From assembly GCA_956465555.1 (NCBI GenBank), contig OY101125.1, positions 622,501 to 686,500 of the forward strand: DNA of 64,000 bases. The letters are read 5' to 3'. The DNA comes from Nitzschia sp. pyKryTriq1. Its lineage: Eukaryota > Bacillariophyta > Bacillariophyceae > Bacillariales > Bacillariaceae. Of the stretch, positions 10,829 through 20,134 are shown in pieces; position 1 is the stretch's first letter, and every line of letters starts with the position of its first letter. The position numbers and the translations under genes are program-made. Below the pieces are notes generated by a model that did no database searches, was not told the DNA's origin, and saw only the letters and a list, made by a program, of their open reading frames with translations.

Positions 10829-11860
10829 CTACCCCCCAGTCGTTCCCATTCCCATGGTCGTCTTGAAGGTATCATAGGCAAACCACTGAAAGCCAATGAT
10901 GCTTCCCGTCAAGCCAATCCTCGGTCCCAGTCCTTTCGTGGCCAAGTTCCACCACCCGACTTGCTGAATCAATTCCCGCACGGAGGAATCTGGGTATCTG
11001 GCTTTTAAGGAAATGAGGGAATCGGCAGGGTGCGATACCAGGGTGGATACCAGACCGGAAACATATCCCGCGCAAAATGTGACGGCCAGCTGAGTGGATA
11101 CTGAATAATCCTCCTTGTAACCTTCCAAGATATGTCGATAGATAACGTTGGCGGAATGTTCAAAGGTGAGAAAGTTCGCCATTGTGCCAGCAATTTGGCG
11201 GCCCCAGAGTGGAGGAAGCGCGCTCAGCAGTTGTTGTGGCTGCTGGGCGAGGGATACCATGGCAGGACCGAGTCTCGGCGGAGATGCGGACGGATGAGCA
11301 CTCGATGTTTGCATTTGGACCTTGAGTGTCTCCCAAGGACACATGAGGACATCTGCTATCGCTTCGGCGCCACCGGCTGCAGTGATGTAAATCAAAGATT
11401 TGTAGGTTTCCGCGTAATCGTCTCCCGCCATTTCGTTTAAGTGATCCTTAAAGTACTCGTACATCATGTATTTGGTGCCTGTTTGCTTGGAATAACTCAT
11501 CACTGTTGGAATGAAGCCACGATAAAGTCCTCGAAGACCTTGCTGTCGATATACCATCTGCAGACCCCCAGCAAAGTTGGGATACTGCTGAGGATTCACC
11601 TGCATATTGCACTTGACGGCATCGAGAGGCGTCAAGACCCACCGAATGCTGCTTGACAAGACACCGCCTACCAGACAGTTGCGATAATAAATCGAATCAT
11701 GATGATGTTGAGCACCAGACGGATGCTGATGTGTCGAAACGGAAACGTGCAGATCTTTCGCGTGATGGTGAGGGTTGTGATTTTGTTGGGCTCTCAGCTT
11801 ATTTGGATTGAAGCCAGCACTGCTGGAGTTGCCGTTTTCTTCGAGATACGCTTCGCTCAT
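10829..11860 (-). CDS. Mitochondrial phosphate carrier (SLC25 family)
   Basis: A 343-residue member of the mitochondrial carrier family, which exchanges solutes across the inner membrane with three repeats of about 100 residues. The first repeat signature is PLDAVK (residues 78-83) and the second is PWETLK (175-180). The third is the degenerate PADSLI (278-283) followed by SLKA, a variant typical of phosphate carriers (SLC25A3/Mir1/Pic2). GFIPTVMSYSKQTGTKYMMYEYFK after the first repeat also fits that subfamily. Phosphate carriers import phosphate with protons for ATP synthesis. The first 55 residues are His/Asn/Gln-rich and unlike the carrier core; they could be a presequence or cytosolic extension. 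The gene is divergent from the P450 gene. Substrate assignment is by motif; a related copper/phosphate carrier function is possible. Confidence 0.88.
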   Translation of the reverse strand: MSEAYLEENGNSSSAGFNPNKLRAQQNHNPHHHAKDLHVSVSTHQHPSGAQHHHDSIYYRNCLVGGVLSSSIRWVLTPLDAVKCNMQVNPQQYPNFAGGLQMVYRQQGLRGLYRGFIPTVMSYSKQTGTKYMMYEYFKDHLNEMAGDDYAETYKSLIYITAAGGAEAIADVLMCPWETLKVQMQTSSAHPSASPPRLGPAMVSLAQQPQQLLSALPPLWGRQIAGTMANFLTFEHSANVIYRHILEGYKEDYSVSTQLAVTFCAGYVSGLVSTLVSHPADSLISLKARYPDSSVRELIQQVGWWNLATKGLGPRIGLTGSIIGFQWFAYDTFKTTMGMGTTGG

Positions 11861-12664
11861 GGCTTCATTGATATTGTATTGTTCGTTTCAGCTCGCCAGA
11901 TTCGTTTTTGGAGAAACAAGGAAGTTTTTGTGAGAGAAATAAGCAAGAAAGGTACAGCAGGCGAGAGGTTTATTGTGTGAATCCTAAGAAAGACGATGAG
12001 ATCTGAGATTTGTTGTGTCGTGTCAGTACTGTACTCGTAGAAGTACCGATAGGTGTGCGGCTTCCAACGATGATTGATTGACGACGACACAAAAAAGATG
12101 AAGAAAATGTATGATGCGCTATCTGGGAATGAGAAGAAACGAGACTCTACGTAGCTTCCATTACAAGTTCTACGTGCTGAGGTGGCAAATGCATCCACTG
12201 CGTCATGATGCACGGGCGAAATTCTGAAGAATGACGGACAGCGTACAGACCTTCGAATTCTACAATTCTCAATTCCGATTGGATTGACCGTGTCGCTTGT
12301 GACGTGGTGGCGCCGCGCGCGGGGCTTCATACGTACGTACCACCGGTACTCGTAGTCGATCAGATCGAATGCAATATCAAAACAATAAAACACAACAGCA
12401 CGCGAACAAGCACTCACACCGATGAGCGCACCACGTACAGCACGAAACACTCATCATTGCATTCCCAATAATTCCCATACCTATGCATTCTCATCATCTT
12501 GATCCAGCCAAGAAAGATACCCGGCACTGTCATGGCAACATCACCACCGACCTTGCAGTACACTTCTCACTTTTTGTCCTTTTTGTGTTCCTGCTTGGGA
12601 GACGGACTTGCATCATTTTTAGCCACAGAGTATATCGCTAGTAGAGTAGAGTCTTGTCAAGAAG
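11861..12664. other. Divergent intergenic region between carrier and P450 genes
   Basis: Holds the likely promoters of both genes. A GTACGTACC stretch and an ACCGGTAC motif lie near 12333-12347. A 197-codon minus frame (11857-12450) ends by overlapping the carrier start codon in an ATGA arrangement but has no protein-like features. Confidence 0.5.
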
Positions 12665-14296
12665 ATGCCGTCGCCAAAGAGTACCGCAGAGAAAAACCAA
12701 GTTCCTGTGGTGGTTCATTCCTTGTTTTCCGTTCTTCGCGAACATATCATAAAGGGCGCCATCTATTCCTGCCTACTCATACATGCAATTCGGTCCACTC
12801 TAGCGTCGTCAAGCTCGCCATTTTCAACCTTGGTGAATGCGTCTATCACAGTGTTCAGCGTATGGATGGTCCTGGGAGAAATCAAATTTATTCGAAGGCG
12901 TGTTCAAAAGAAGTTACCTCCAGGACCGATAGGTTACCCGGTGGCACGAGAAATCGCATTCATTCGAGGTATTGCTAATGGAAGTATGATGCAGCAATTG
13001 AAGGACGCCAGAAATCGATTCGGTACCATGTTCACGGCACAGACGCCTGCAGGACCAAGTGTAGTGCTGGGCGGGGAACAAGATCTGTCCTGGCTGTTCC
13101 GTCAAGATCGAAAGGCCATGACAGATGTTTCCTGGCCGCCCAACATTCAGATGCTCTTGGGGCCTAACGCGGTTCCAAATCAAGTGGGGAAATACCATCG
13201 CGTGTTGAGAAGATTACTCGAACCTTACTTTGCGCCGACCTTTGTGCAAAACTACTGCCACTGCATGGATGTTACGACGCAAGAAGAATTGGAAAAATGG
13301 AGTTCTACCGGTACATTTCAATCCTCGGAGATTTTCAAAATGTATGCATTGAGGCTATTTTACATTTCCTCGCTTGGGACGATTGACGAAGATATCTTAC
13401 ACCGTCTTCATGACGATTTCAAATTGTGGATCAGTGGCTTCTTTTCACTGACTGGTACCGCACGGATCCCTGGAACGAATTTTGACAATGCCATGAAAGC
13501 GCGAGATCGAATCCTCCAAGTCATTGATGGTCTCATTGATCAATTTCAGCGAGAAAACCCAGAGGGGTCCGAACGAGCACGGACTACCATCATCGGTTGC
13601 CTCATTTATGGAAAAGACAAAGATGACGGTAACGGCAGGGCGCTGTCTCGCGAAGAAATGAAAGATAACATTCTCGGTTTGATCTTTGCGGGGCACGACA
13701 CAACCTACATGTCCATTTCTACTATTATGCACCATCTAAACCAAAATCCAAGCGCTCTCAAGGCGCTCACAGAGGAAATTATGAATCTCAAACACGTCGA
13801 GCCGACACTCGATTGCGATGAATTAAAAGATGCTCCCGTTCTCAATGCTGTCATTTTTGAGTCATTGAGAATGGATCCTCCGGTCCCAGGTGGATTCCGC
13901 AAGGCTCAGAAAGATGTAGAACAAAAGGGATATCGATTCGATACTGGAACCATGTTCAATTACTCGATTCTCATGGCGGTTACGGACGAAAACATCTACC
14001 ACAATCATGACCAATTTTGTATGGAGAGATTTCTCCCAGAAAGTCACCTATTGTATCGCAAAGACCTCGTCGATTCCAATTATATCGATCCACGTCAGGG
14101 CAAGTCTGCGTATCCCATTTTTGGTGGGGGTACTCATGTCTGTCTTGGAAAAGCGTTTGCTCTCTTGGAACTTCGCATTCTGCTGGCTCGCATGATCCGA
14201 CAGTATACTCTGGAGGTACGGAACGAACAAAAAATTGTCTTCCCGGTCAATGGATGGAAAGTTGATTTCAAACTTACTAAGAGGAAGGAAGAGTGA
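12665..14296 (+). CDS. Cytochrome P450 monooxygenase
   Basis: A full-length, intronless P450 of 543 residues. These enzymes use a haem thiolate to insert oxygen into sterols, carotenoids, fatty acids or other hydrophobic substrates. The diagnostic motifs are present. The I-helix oxygen-binding AGHDTT is at residues 342-347, and the K-helix ExxR is ESLR (399-402). The haem loop FGGGTHVCLGKAF has its Cys at 493. A proline-rich hinge (LPPGPIGYP) follows two hydrophobic stretches in the first 75 residues, so it should be anchored in the ER or another endomembrane with the catalytic domain in the cytosol. Overall it resembles the CYP85/CYP26/CYP120 type more than CYP4 or CYP97; that is an impression, and the substrate cannot be told from sequence alone. 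Confidence 0.92.
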   Translation: MPSPKSTAEKNQVPVVVHSLFSVLREHIIKGAIYSCLLIHAIRSTLASSSSPFSTLVNASITVFSVWMVLGEIKFIRRRVQKKLPPGPIGYPVAREIAFIRGIANGSMMQQLKDARNRFGTMFTAQTPAGPSVVLGGEQDLSWLFRQDRKAMTDVSWPPNIQMLLGPNAVPNQVGKYHRVLRRLLEPYFAPTFVQNYCHCMDVTTQEELEKWSSTGTFQSSEIFKMYALRLFYISSLGTIDEDILHRLHDDFKLWISGFFSLTGTARIPGTNFDNAMKARDRILQVIDGLIDQFQRENPEGSERARTTIIGCLIYGKDKDDGNGRALSREEMKDNILGLIFAGHDTTYMSISTIMHHLNQNPSALKALTEEIMNLKHVEPTLDCDELKDAPVLNAVIFESLRMDPPVPGGFRKAQKDVEQKGYRFDTGTMFNYSILMAVTDENIYHNHDQFCMERFLPESHLLYRKDLVDSNYIDPRQGKSAYPIFGGGTHVCLGKAFALLELRILLARMIRQYTLEVRNEQKIVFPVNGWKVDFKLTKRKEE

Positions 14297-14851
14297 TCAT
14301 GGTGGTGACGATGCCACCCCTGCAGTTTTGTATTCGGTGGTAGCTCCATACATCATTCCGTACTAGCTAGCTAGAGAGAGAGAGAGAGTACTGTTTTCAC
14401 TTGTTCTCTTGAACACTCCATACCCAACTCTACTAGTACGACGACGAGGAGTAGGATGAAAGACTACAGACGACAGTCACTTATTTCTATGAGCTACTAG
14501 ACGAAAGCACGCGCACAAATAACACTAGTTCGTATTTGTAGATTGTTCGTACGAAGGACATTCATACTTCCTATCGCATGTGGGTTGTGAATCGGCCGAT
14601 TCGAGTCATTCCCGAATGAACGAATCCTGTGAAAATTCTCAACGGTCACACCGCGCGACGAGACGCGATGCTTTTGACAAGCTTTTGAGAGATGCGATGA
14701 TGATCGACGATGGAACATGGAACAAGGATGAAGCAGGGGACGATGGACGCGATAGAAGGTGTGATGATTGATGATGAGGAGTGAGGAGGTCGCCGTCCTC
14801 TATATCGTCTCCATATACGTAATGCTTCTATCTGCTCTATTAATATCATAA
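14297..14851. other. Intergenic region with a GA-run
   Basis: No gene seen. A CTAGCTAGCTAG segment followed by a GA dinucleotide run and TACTGT spans about 14361-14393; a closely similar string occurs at 55036-55057. Confidence 0.5.
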
Positions 14852-14893
14852 ATGTATAATAGTCGAGCCCATATCGTCCATCCGTCCAGTAGA

Positions 14894-17800
14894 ATGCAGC
14901 TATCCACAAAAAAGGAAATGCTACTGCTACGTCGGCTTGTTATTGGCCCCTTGATGTGCTGTCTCGGGATAATACTCCTCGCACCGGTGTTGTCGTTGTC
15001 AAGCGATGCCAATACGAGTACTCCGGCACTGGTACTGGATGATGATGACGATCATTCCGTCGAAGCACTACCAGTACTGGCATCTCCTATTCTTCTTTCG
15101 ACAGCAGCAGCCGCGGCAGCACCGAATAATTGTCAAGAATGGAATGCCGATAATCGCTTGGAGTGTTGGCTGTGGCAACTTCGGGTGGAAATTCCCGCCG
15201 AATCCTTTTCCGCCGATTGGATTACCATTTCCATCAAGGATATGGTATGCACTCACTTTGCGCTTCACAATCTACAATCCGACTATCTTGCTCCTCATTC
15301 GGTAGAACTTTCCGTACACACCTTACAAGCGACTTGTCAAGGAAAGTATCATGCGAGTGGAGGGATCTCTGGGAACGTGGAAGCCGGTGTGTCGACGCAA
15401 AAGAAGGCAGAAGCTCTGCAAGTCGCCTTTCGGGTAGTTCCCAGTACGGCGTATCCGTTGATACGACCCTACACATTTCAAACCACCAACTGTCAAACCC
15501 ATTTACAAGCGACCAATATTCATTTTAGTGGGAGCATGTCGGCCAAGCTCATTCAAGCCTTTTCGAAAACAATCGGGCACTATATTTCACAAGCCTTGCA
15601 AGAACAAACATGTCCCCTCCTGCCCAAAGAATTGGATCCGTTGGTGACCGACTATCTACACCAGCTCGATGATTGGATGAAACCCTATCTGATGCCCAAG
15701 AATAGCAATATGATGGTGGGGTCATCATCATCATCATCATCATCATCGATGGACTACTACTTCTCGAACTATCGAAAGAATGCAACCAAGCTGTCACCGT
15801 CCATCAGAGTACCCACTAATAATAACGGTAGGGAACGACGACTTGGGTCGACGATGCCACGAGTACAGTGGGATAATGTTTCAACTTCCGTCCTGGTAAC
15901 ATCGAACAACAACAAAAATACCGATGATACGGCGGCAGTCGTCGATCCGATTGATTGGGATGTCGTTTTCTGGGCTCTCAGTTTGTTCAACACAGAATTG
16001 GCGGAGCATTTGCAACAGGGATGGCTCTTCAACTCCAACAATACCCAAAAGTATTGTCCTCAACACAAGTGTCAAAACATGTTTCGGGGATTATCTGGAT
16101 GGTTCCGATCGATTGTGGGTCCCCAACTATTGATTCCATTACCACCCTACTTTCACAACATTTCCTTGCCGCCCTTGCCGCTTGATGCTAACGTGTCGGT
16201 GGGAGCGGATCACATTTCGATCCATGGGTTGGATTTGTTGAGTATATTGCAAGTCTTTCGACCAATGACTCTTCCAAAAGGCAATAGTACAAGTAGTACC
16301 AACGCTCTCGCCTCGCAGCTTTCAACAACCTCCGAGATTTCTATTGAAGCACCCATTGCATTGAACATTCAAATGGCGGCCAACTCCAACAAACATGCAT
16401 TGCTAGAGCCTTTCACCGTCAAGATCAATGTGACCAAACTGGACACACTTCTGACCACAACTCTCAAGGTGATGGATTGGGACCAGACGAGTCTACTACA
16501 AGTCGTCGATGCTGTCCAACGTTTTGTGGAACATCCGACACCTGACAACATTCGACCAGTGCTCGGCTGTTTGATTCGTACCATTGTCGATGTCGAGAAT
16601 GTGGATTGGATCACTTCGTTGGTGTTGGATTCGGTGACTGTGACACGACGGACAGCTCGTTTTCAAAATCAAACGGATTCGTTGGAAGATGATTTAGATC
16701 ATGTGATCAATTCGGTACTGGAATTGCTGCTTGGAGAATATTCGGACTTGTGGACCGACTTAATCCAGGGATTGATTCGAGATCCCGCCCGTCATAGCCT
16801 CAATGACTACCTCCGGAATTGGTTGCGGCACCACTCCTCGGCACATGTTTGCCCACCGGCTGTGGTTCCCACCACAGCCACGCCCAAGTGGCTCAATTTT
16901 TCCAAATTCTTGATATTGGATCATTTCAACGACTTTTTGAATCACGAATCGACGCTACATACCGTGAATCAGTATCTAGAATGTGTGGGGAACTACTTCG
17001 AGGGATATGTGGCAGCACGAGCGAGTGGAAACGATCATCATGCGAACAACAGAAGAATGGATGTTGCTGCTGCAAACCAACCTCGGTTGCAAGGTCTGTT
17101 GGAAGTAGTGCAAGTGGAAGCCAAGCATTGGAACGCCGTCCAACATATCCAACTAATGCAGCCAACGGATGACACGACGTTAGAATCTTCGATTCAATGG
17201 GGGTCCAACACCACAGTACCACAACTTCATGTTACCTTGCAAGTGGATACCGAACAACTATCAGGTATTGTTAATATTACTCTTTTTGCTGGACTCCAAG
17301 CCAAACTGGGAACAATGCTGAATTACAATCTGAATCGACTGGAAAACTTGACGGTCGCCCACTTGCTCCAACAAGTCCAATGTGGCATGGTTCCTACGAT
17401 CGATGTCCGCCTCTTGCCTCATGTGACAGCTGCCGATTTAGGACCGCGGGTTGGTCTTAATGTCAGTGCCATTCTGAACAACCAGAGCGTTTCCTACTCA
17501 ACGAACGACAGTACGAGTATTGGCAACAACAATACTGACAATGTGGCTAATCTTGCAGCTGGGGCCTTGGAATGGTCCGTGGAATGGGCTCGGAATCTGG
17601 CAAACAAGGCCTTGAAAGATTTGGTTGTACGATCCCCGGATATTTGTCCGGGCATCGTTCCTAACGAAAAAGTACCAGACGACCATGGCCATGACAATGA
17701 TGATTCTGCTTGGTACGATTATCCAATGATTTGGATTGTAGTTGTGTTCGTCGTGCTGGGCCAAGGCGGCCTGGTGGGAATTGTCAAGGGTCCAGAGGAA

Positions 17801-19498
17801 CGGGAGGAGTCGAATGGTGAGAATCCCGAGCCGAATCCTCTGACAACACCACTACTTGCCGCACCTCTTGAGGACGATATCATGGACCCTGCTCCGTTGG
17901 AGCATGATGTTGATGACTATGCTAGGGCTATGATGGAAATGGACCAAGCACTACTCAATGATATCCGAGACACAAGTGCTGATGGCGATCCACCGTCGAT
18001 GATTGTGGACGAAGAAACCTTTGTGAGCGACGAAGAGCTGGAAGACCTCAAACCGCTACTGATCGCTAGTGCAATCCCTGAAATCGTGCGATTTGCCATT
18101 CCAATGTTGATTATCGTGACGATCATTCTGCTATTTTCAAGCAACGTTAGCGTCGGCGCTTCGGTTAACATGTCCATTCGAGTCGGTGGCACTCCCATTC
18201 ATCTGCCTGGTCTGTTCGAGTTCAGTTTGGGAAACACCATATCGGAATTGTTTGGGGCGAGAATCTACCCATTACTCTTCCTGGTTGTCGTCTTTAGTGG
18301 CATCTGGCCCTACGCAAAGCTTGTCTTGATGTTCTACATTTGGAATGCTTCGTATCGAGATACTCTTCAAAGAGAGCAACGCTTGCTGACCCTGGATGCT
18401 CTCAGCAAATTCTCTCTTGTCGATACCTACGTGTTGGTTGTTATGCTTGTTGCGTTCCGATTCCATCTGGATTTATCAGAAGAGCTCGGCTTGGACGTGT
18501 ACGTTACCCCCGAGTATGGCTTCTATGCATTTCTGCTCGCCACGTGCATGTCACTTGTGCTTGGACACGGGATGCTGTACTTTCATCGCAAGGCCGAACA
18601 TCCCGGTCACCGCGAGACTATTGAACACTTAATTGAAAGGAAATCTGTCTTTGACCATGCCTTCGATGTCGAGGATAACGGGCCGCGACGACCTCTCTCT
18701 CATATCTTCCAAGTCATTGTTTTTACTTCATGTCTGTTCGCAATACTATTTTTGATCTTGGGCTTTGGTCAAGAGAGCTTTGCGTTTGAGTTTGGGGGTC
18801 TAGCAGGTATGGCGCTGAGTGAGAAGAACTCGACAAGTTATTCGCTTTTGTCCTTGGGCGCTGCCATTCCACGAAGTGTGGAAGATTCCAACAGCCTCGG
18901 GATCCTCTTCCTTCAAATCGCCTACTACTTTTACGCTGTCTTGACCCCCGTCGCCTGTTTGACGCTTCTGATGGTCTTGCTTCTTTATCCTGCCACTCCC
19001 AAGATGCAAAAACGCCTTCTCGTTGCCGCCGAGATCGCCAATGCTTGGAGTGCAGTGGAAGTTTTTGTCCTCTCCATCGTGGCCGCCTTGTTTCAGATTT
19101 CAACATTCGCCTCCTTCATTATTGGTGATAAATGCGACCTGGTCAACAAGATAGCTGTTAGATTGATTGGTGGTGAAATTATTCCAGCCAACGATGCCGT
19201 GTGTTTCCGCGTGGTTGCGTCCGTGGAACCAAGCTGCTGGTATCTGGTCGTTGGCGTCTTGATGAACTCCTTCGTTTCATCGTTAGTTTTGCGACTAGCT
19301 CATGCTGCTGTGCATGAAAGGTCCGGACACGGGGGCGGCAACACTTTCCCTCGCCAATTGTTCGGATCACCAATTGGTGTGGTGTTCTTTGGGCCGGAAG
19401 TTGGGGAAGATAATGGGCTGCAGGAAGGAGGAGCGGAGGGAGAAGAAGAAGCCGACGGCGAAGAAGAAAACGCACCCGATTGGAGGTTTTGGTTTTAG
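14894..19498 (+). CDS. TULIP/BPI-like lipid-binding protein fused to tandem PqiA/LetA-like membrane modules
   Basis: A single frame of 1534 residues from ATG 14894 (14852 adds 14). A signal peptide is clear (LLLRRLVIGPLMCCLGIILL). Next comes a luminal or extracellular part of about 930 residues, whose first 250 resemble the BPI/LBP/TULIP fold: ITISIKDMVCTHFALHNL, a Cys pair, then FSKTIGHYISQALQEQTCPLL. The C-terminal 600 residues hold about eight hydrophobic helices. Two PqiA-type signatures are visible. The first is GIWPYAKLVLMFYIW, then a basic segment, LDALSKFSLVDTYVLVVMLV and HRKAEHPG. The second is YPATPKMQKRLLVAAE with NAWSAVEVFVLSIVAALF. Bacterial PqiA/LetA works with MCE proteins to move lipids between membranes; TULIP domains shuttle lipids in eukaryotes. 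A lipid-transfer role is inferred. A long acidic loop separates the first helix from the rest. Confidence 0.75.
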   Translation: MQLSTKKEMLLLRRLVIGPLMCCLGIILLAPVLSLSSDANTSTPALVLDDDDDHSVEALPVLASPILLSTAAAAAAPNNCQEWNADNRLECWLWQLRVEIPAESFSADWITISIKDMVCTHFALHNLQSDYLAPHSVELSVHTLQATCQGKYHASGGISGNVEAGVSTQKKAEALQVAFRVVPSTAYPLIRPYTFQTTNCQTHLQATNIHFSGSMSAKLIQAFSKTIGHYISQALQEQTCPLLPKELDPLVTDYLHQLDDWMKPYLMPKNSNMMVGSSSSSSSSSMDYYFSNYRKNATKLSPSIRVPTNNNGRERRLGSTMPRVQWDNVSTSVLVTSNNNKNTDDTAAVVDPIDWDVVFWALSLFNTELAEHLQQGWLFNSNNTQKYCPQHKCQNMFRGLSGWFRSIVGPQLLIPLPPYFHNISLPPLPLDANVSVGADHISIHGLDLLSILQVFRPMTLPKGNSTSSTNALASQLSTTSEISIEAPIALNIQMAANSNKHALLEPFTVKINVTKLDTLLTTTLKVMDWDQTSLLQVVDAVQRFVEHPTPDNIRPVLGCLIRTIVDVENVDWITSLVLDSVTVTRRTARFQNQTDSLEDDLDHVINSVLELLLGEYSDLWTDLIQGLIRDPARHSLNDYLRNWLRHHSSAHVCPPAVVPTTATPKWLNFSKFLILDHFNDFLNHESTLHTVNQYLECVGNYFEGYVAARASGNDHHANNRRMDVAAANQPRLQGLLEVVQVEAKHWNAVQHIQLMQPTDDTTLESSIQWGSNTTVPQLHVTLQVDTEQLSGIVNITLFAGLQAKLGTMLNYNLNRLENLTVAHLLQQVQCGMVPTIDVRLLPHVTAADLGPRVGLNVSAILNNQSVSYSTNDSTSIGNNNTDNVANLAAGALEWSVEWARNLANKALKDLVVRSPDICPGIVPNEKVPDDHGHDNDDSAWYDYPMIWIVVVFVVLGQGGLVGIVKGPEEREESNGENPEPNPLTTPLLAAPLEDDIMDPAPLEHDVDDYARAMMEMDQALLNDIRDTSADGDPPSMIVDEETFVSDEELEDLKPLLIASAIPEIVRFAIPMLIIVTIILLFSSNVSVGASVNMSIRVGGTPIHLPGLFEFSLGNTISELFGARIYPLLFLVVVFSGIWPYAKLVLMFYIWNASYRDTLQREQRLLTLDALSKFSLVDTYVLVVMLVAFRFHLDLSEELGLDVYVTPEYGFYAFLLATCMSLVLGHGMLYFHRKAEHPGHRETIEHLIERKSVFDHAFDVEDNGPRRPLSHIFQVIVFTSCLFAILFLILGFGQESFAFEFGGLAGMALSEKNSTSYSLLSLGAAIPRSVEDSNSLGILFLQIAYYFYAVLTPVACLTLLMVLLLYPATPKMQKRLLVAAEIANAWSAVEVFVLSIVAALFQISTFASFIIGDKCDLVNKIAVRLIGGEIIPANDAVCFRVVASVEPSCWYLVVGVLMNSFVSSLVLRLAHAAVHERSGHGGGNTFPRQLFGSPIGVVFFGPEVGEDNGLQEGGAEGEEEADGEEENAPDWRFWF

Positions 19499-20134
19499 TT
19501 GTCTAGTAATTTGGTTCAGCTAGGATGCTTTTTCGAAAGCGCACCTTAGTCTACTAAGGACAAGAGCGTACCTCGTACGTTAAGTCTACCGCGGCTGGTG
19601 TTCATAAAGTAGCGTCTGGCCCCAAATTTGCGGATTGCGGACGTATCTCCTCCCTCGATACGACATCGAGAAATATTTTAAAGATTTTACAGTTGTCGTA
19701 TCGGGCTTTGAATTGTTCATTCTTCAAAGTCATGGTCGAACCAGGGTCCCATCCATTATGATAGGTCTACTCGTACCCTGGTTATGTTCCCATCAATAGG
19801 TCCCAGGCGGCGGATCGGAGTACCACCAGGTGCTCGCCCGGCTCGCCTGTCTGGCACACTTCAAATATGCCGTTTCCGTACGAAAGTAAAAGTTCGCTTT
19901 GCAAGGGCAGGTCGGTGCAGTCCTCGCGCTCGTCGGCATTAAAAAAATCAAAAATCAGCGACAAAAAAATTCGATCGATAGAAGATGATGTCGCCGATCT
20001 CCAACCCAGCTCAATCAAACAATATCAGCAGGAAGATATTATTATAAGTCACACAAGGCTCACCGGTAGGTCCCTACCTTACTCCTGGTCAGTCTCTGCT
20101 CTATATCCACAGCTACAGTAGCTGTTGTTGTGAG
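19499..20134. other. Intergenic region with a small hairpin
   Basis: No gene seen between the TULIP-PqiA gene and the GT49 gene. A perfect 10-bp inverted repeat occupies 19656-19665 and 19694-19703. Confidence 0.5.
19656..19703. repeat. Perfect 10-bp inverted repeat
   Basis: CGATACGACA at 19656-19665 pairs with TGTCGTATCG at 19694-19703 across 28 bases that are AT-rich. It lies about 160 bases past the stop of the TULIP-PqiA gene and could fold in its 3' UTR. Confidence 0.75.

Noticed and set aside
11857-12450. A 197-codon minus-strand frame overlapping the carrier start codon as ATGA
   Set aside because: Eukaryotic context makes coupled translation unlikely, and the composition is that of UTR/intergenic DNA with no motif.
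14297-14909. Minus frames upstream of the TULIP-PqiA gene
   Set aside because: Short, motif-free, and overlapping the 5' end of a clear gene on the other strand.
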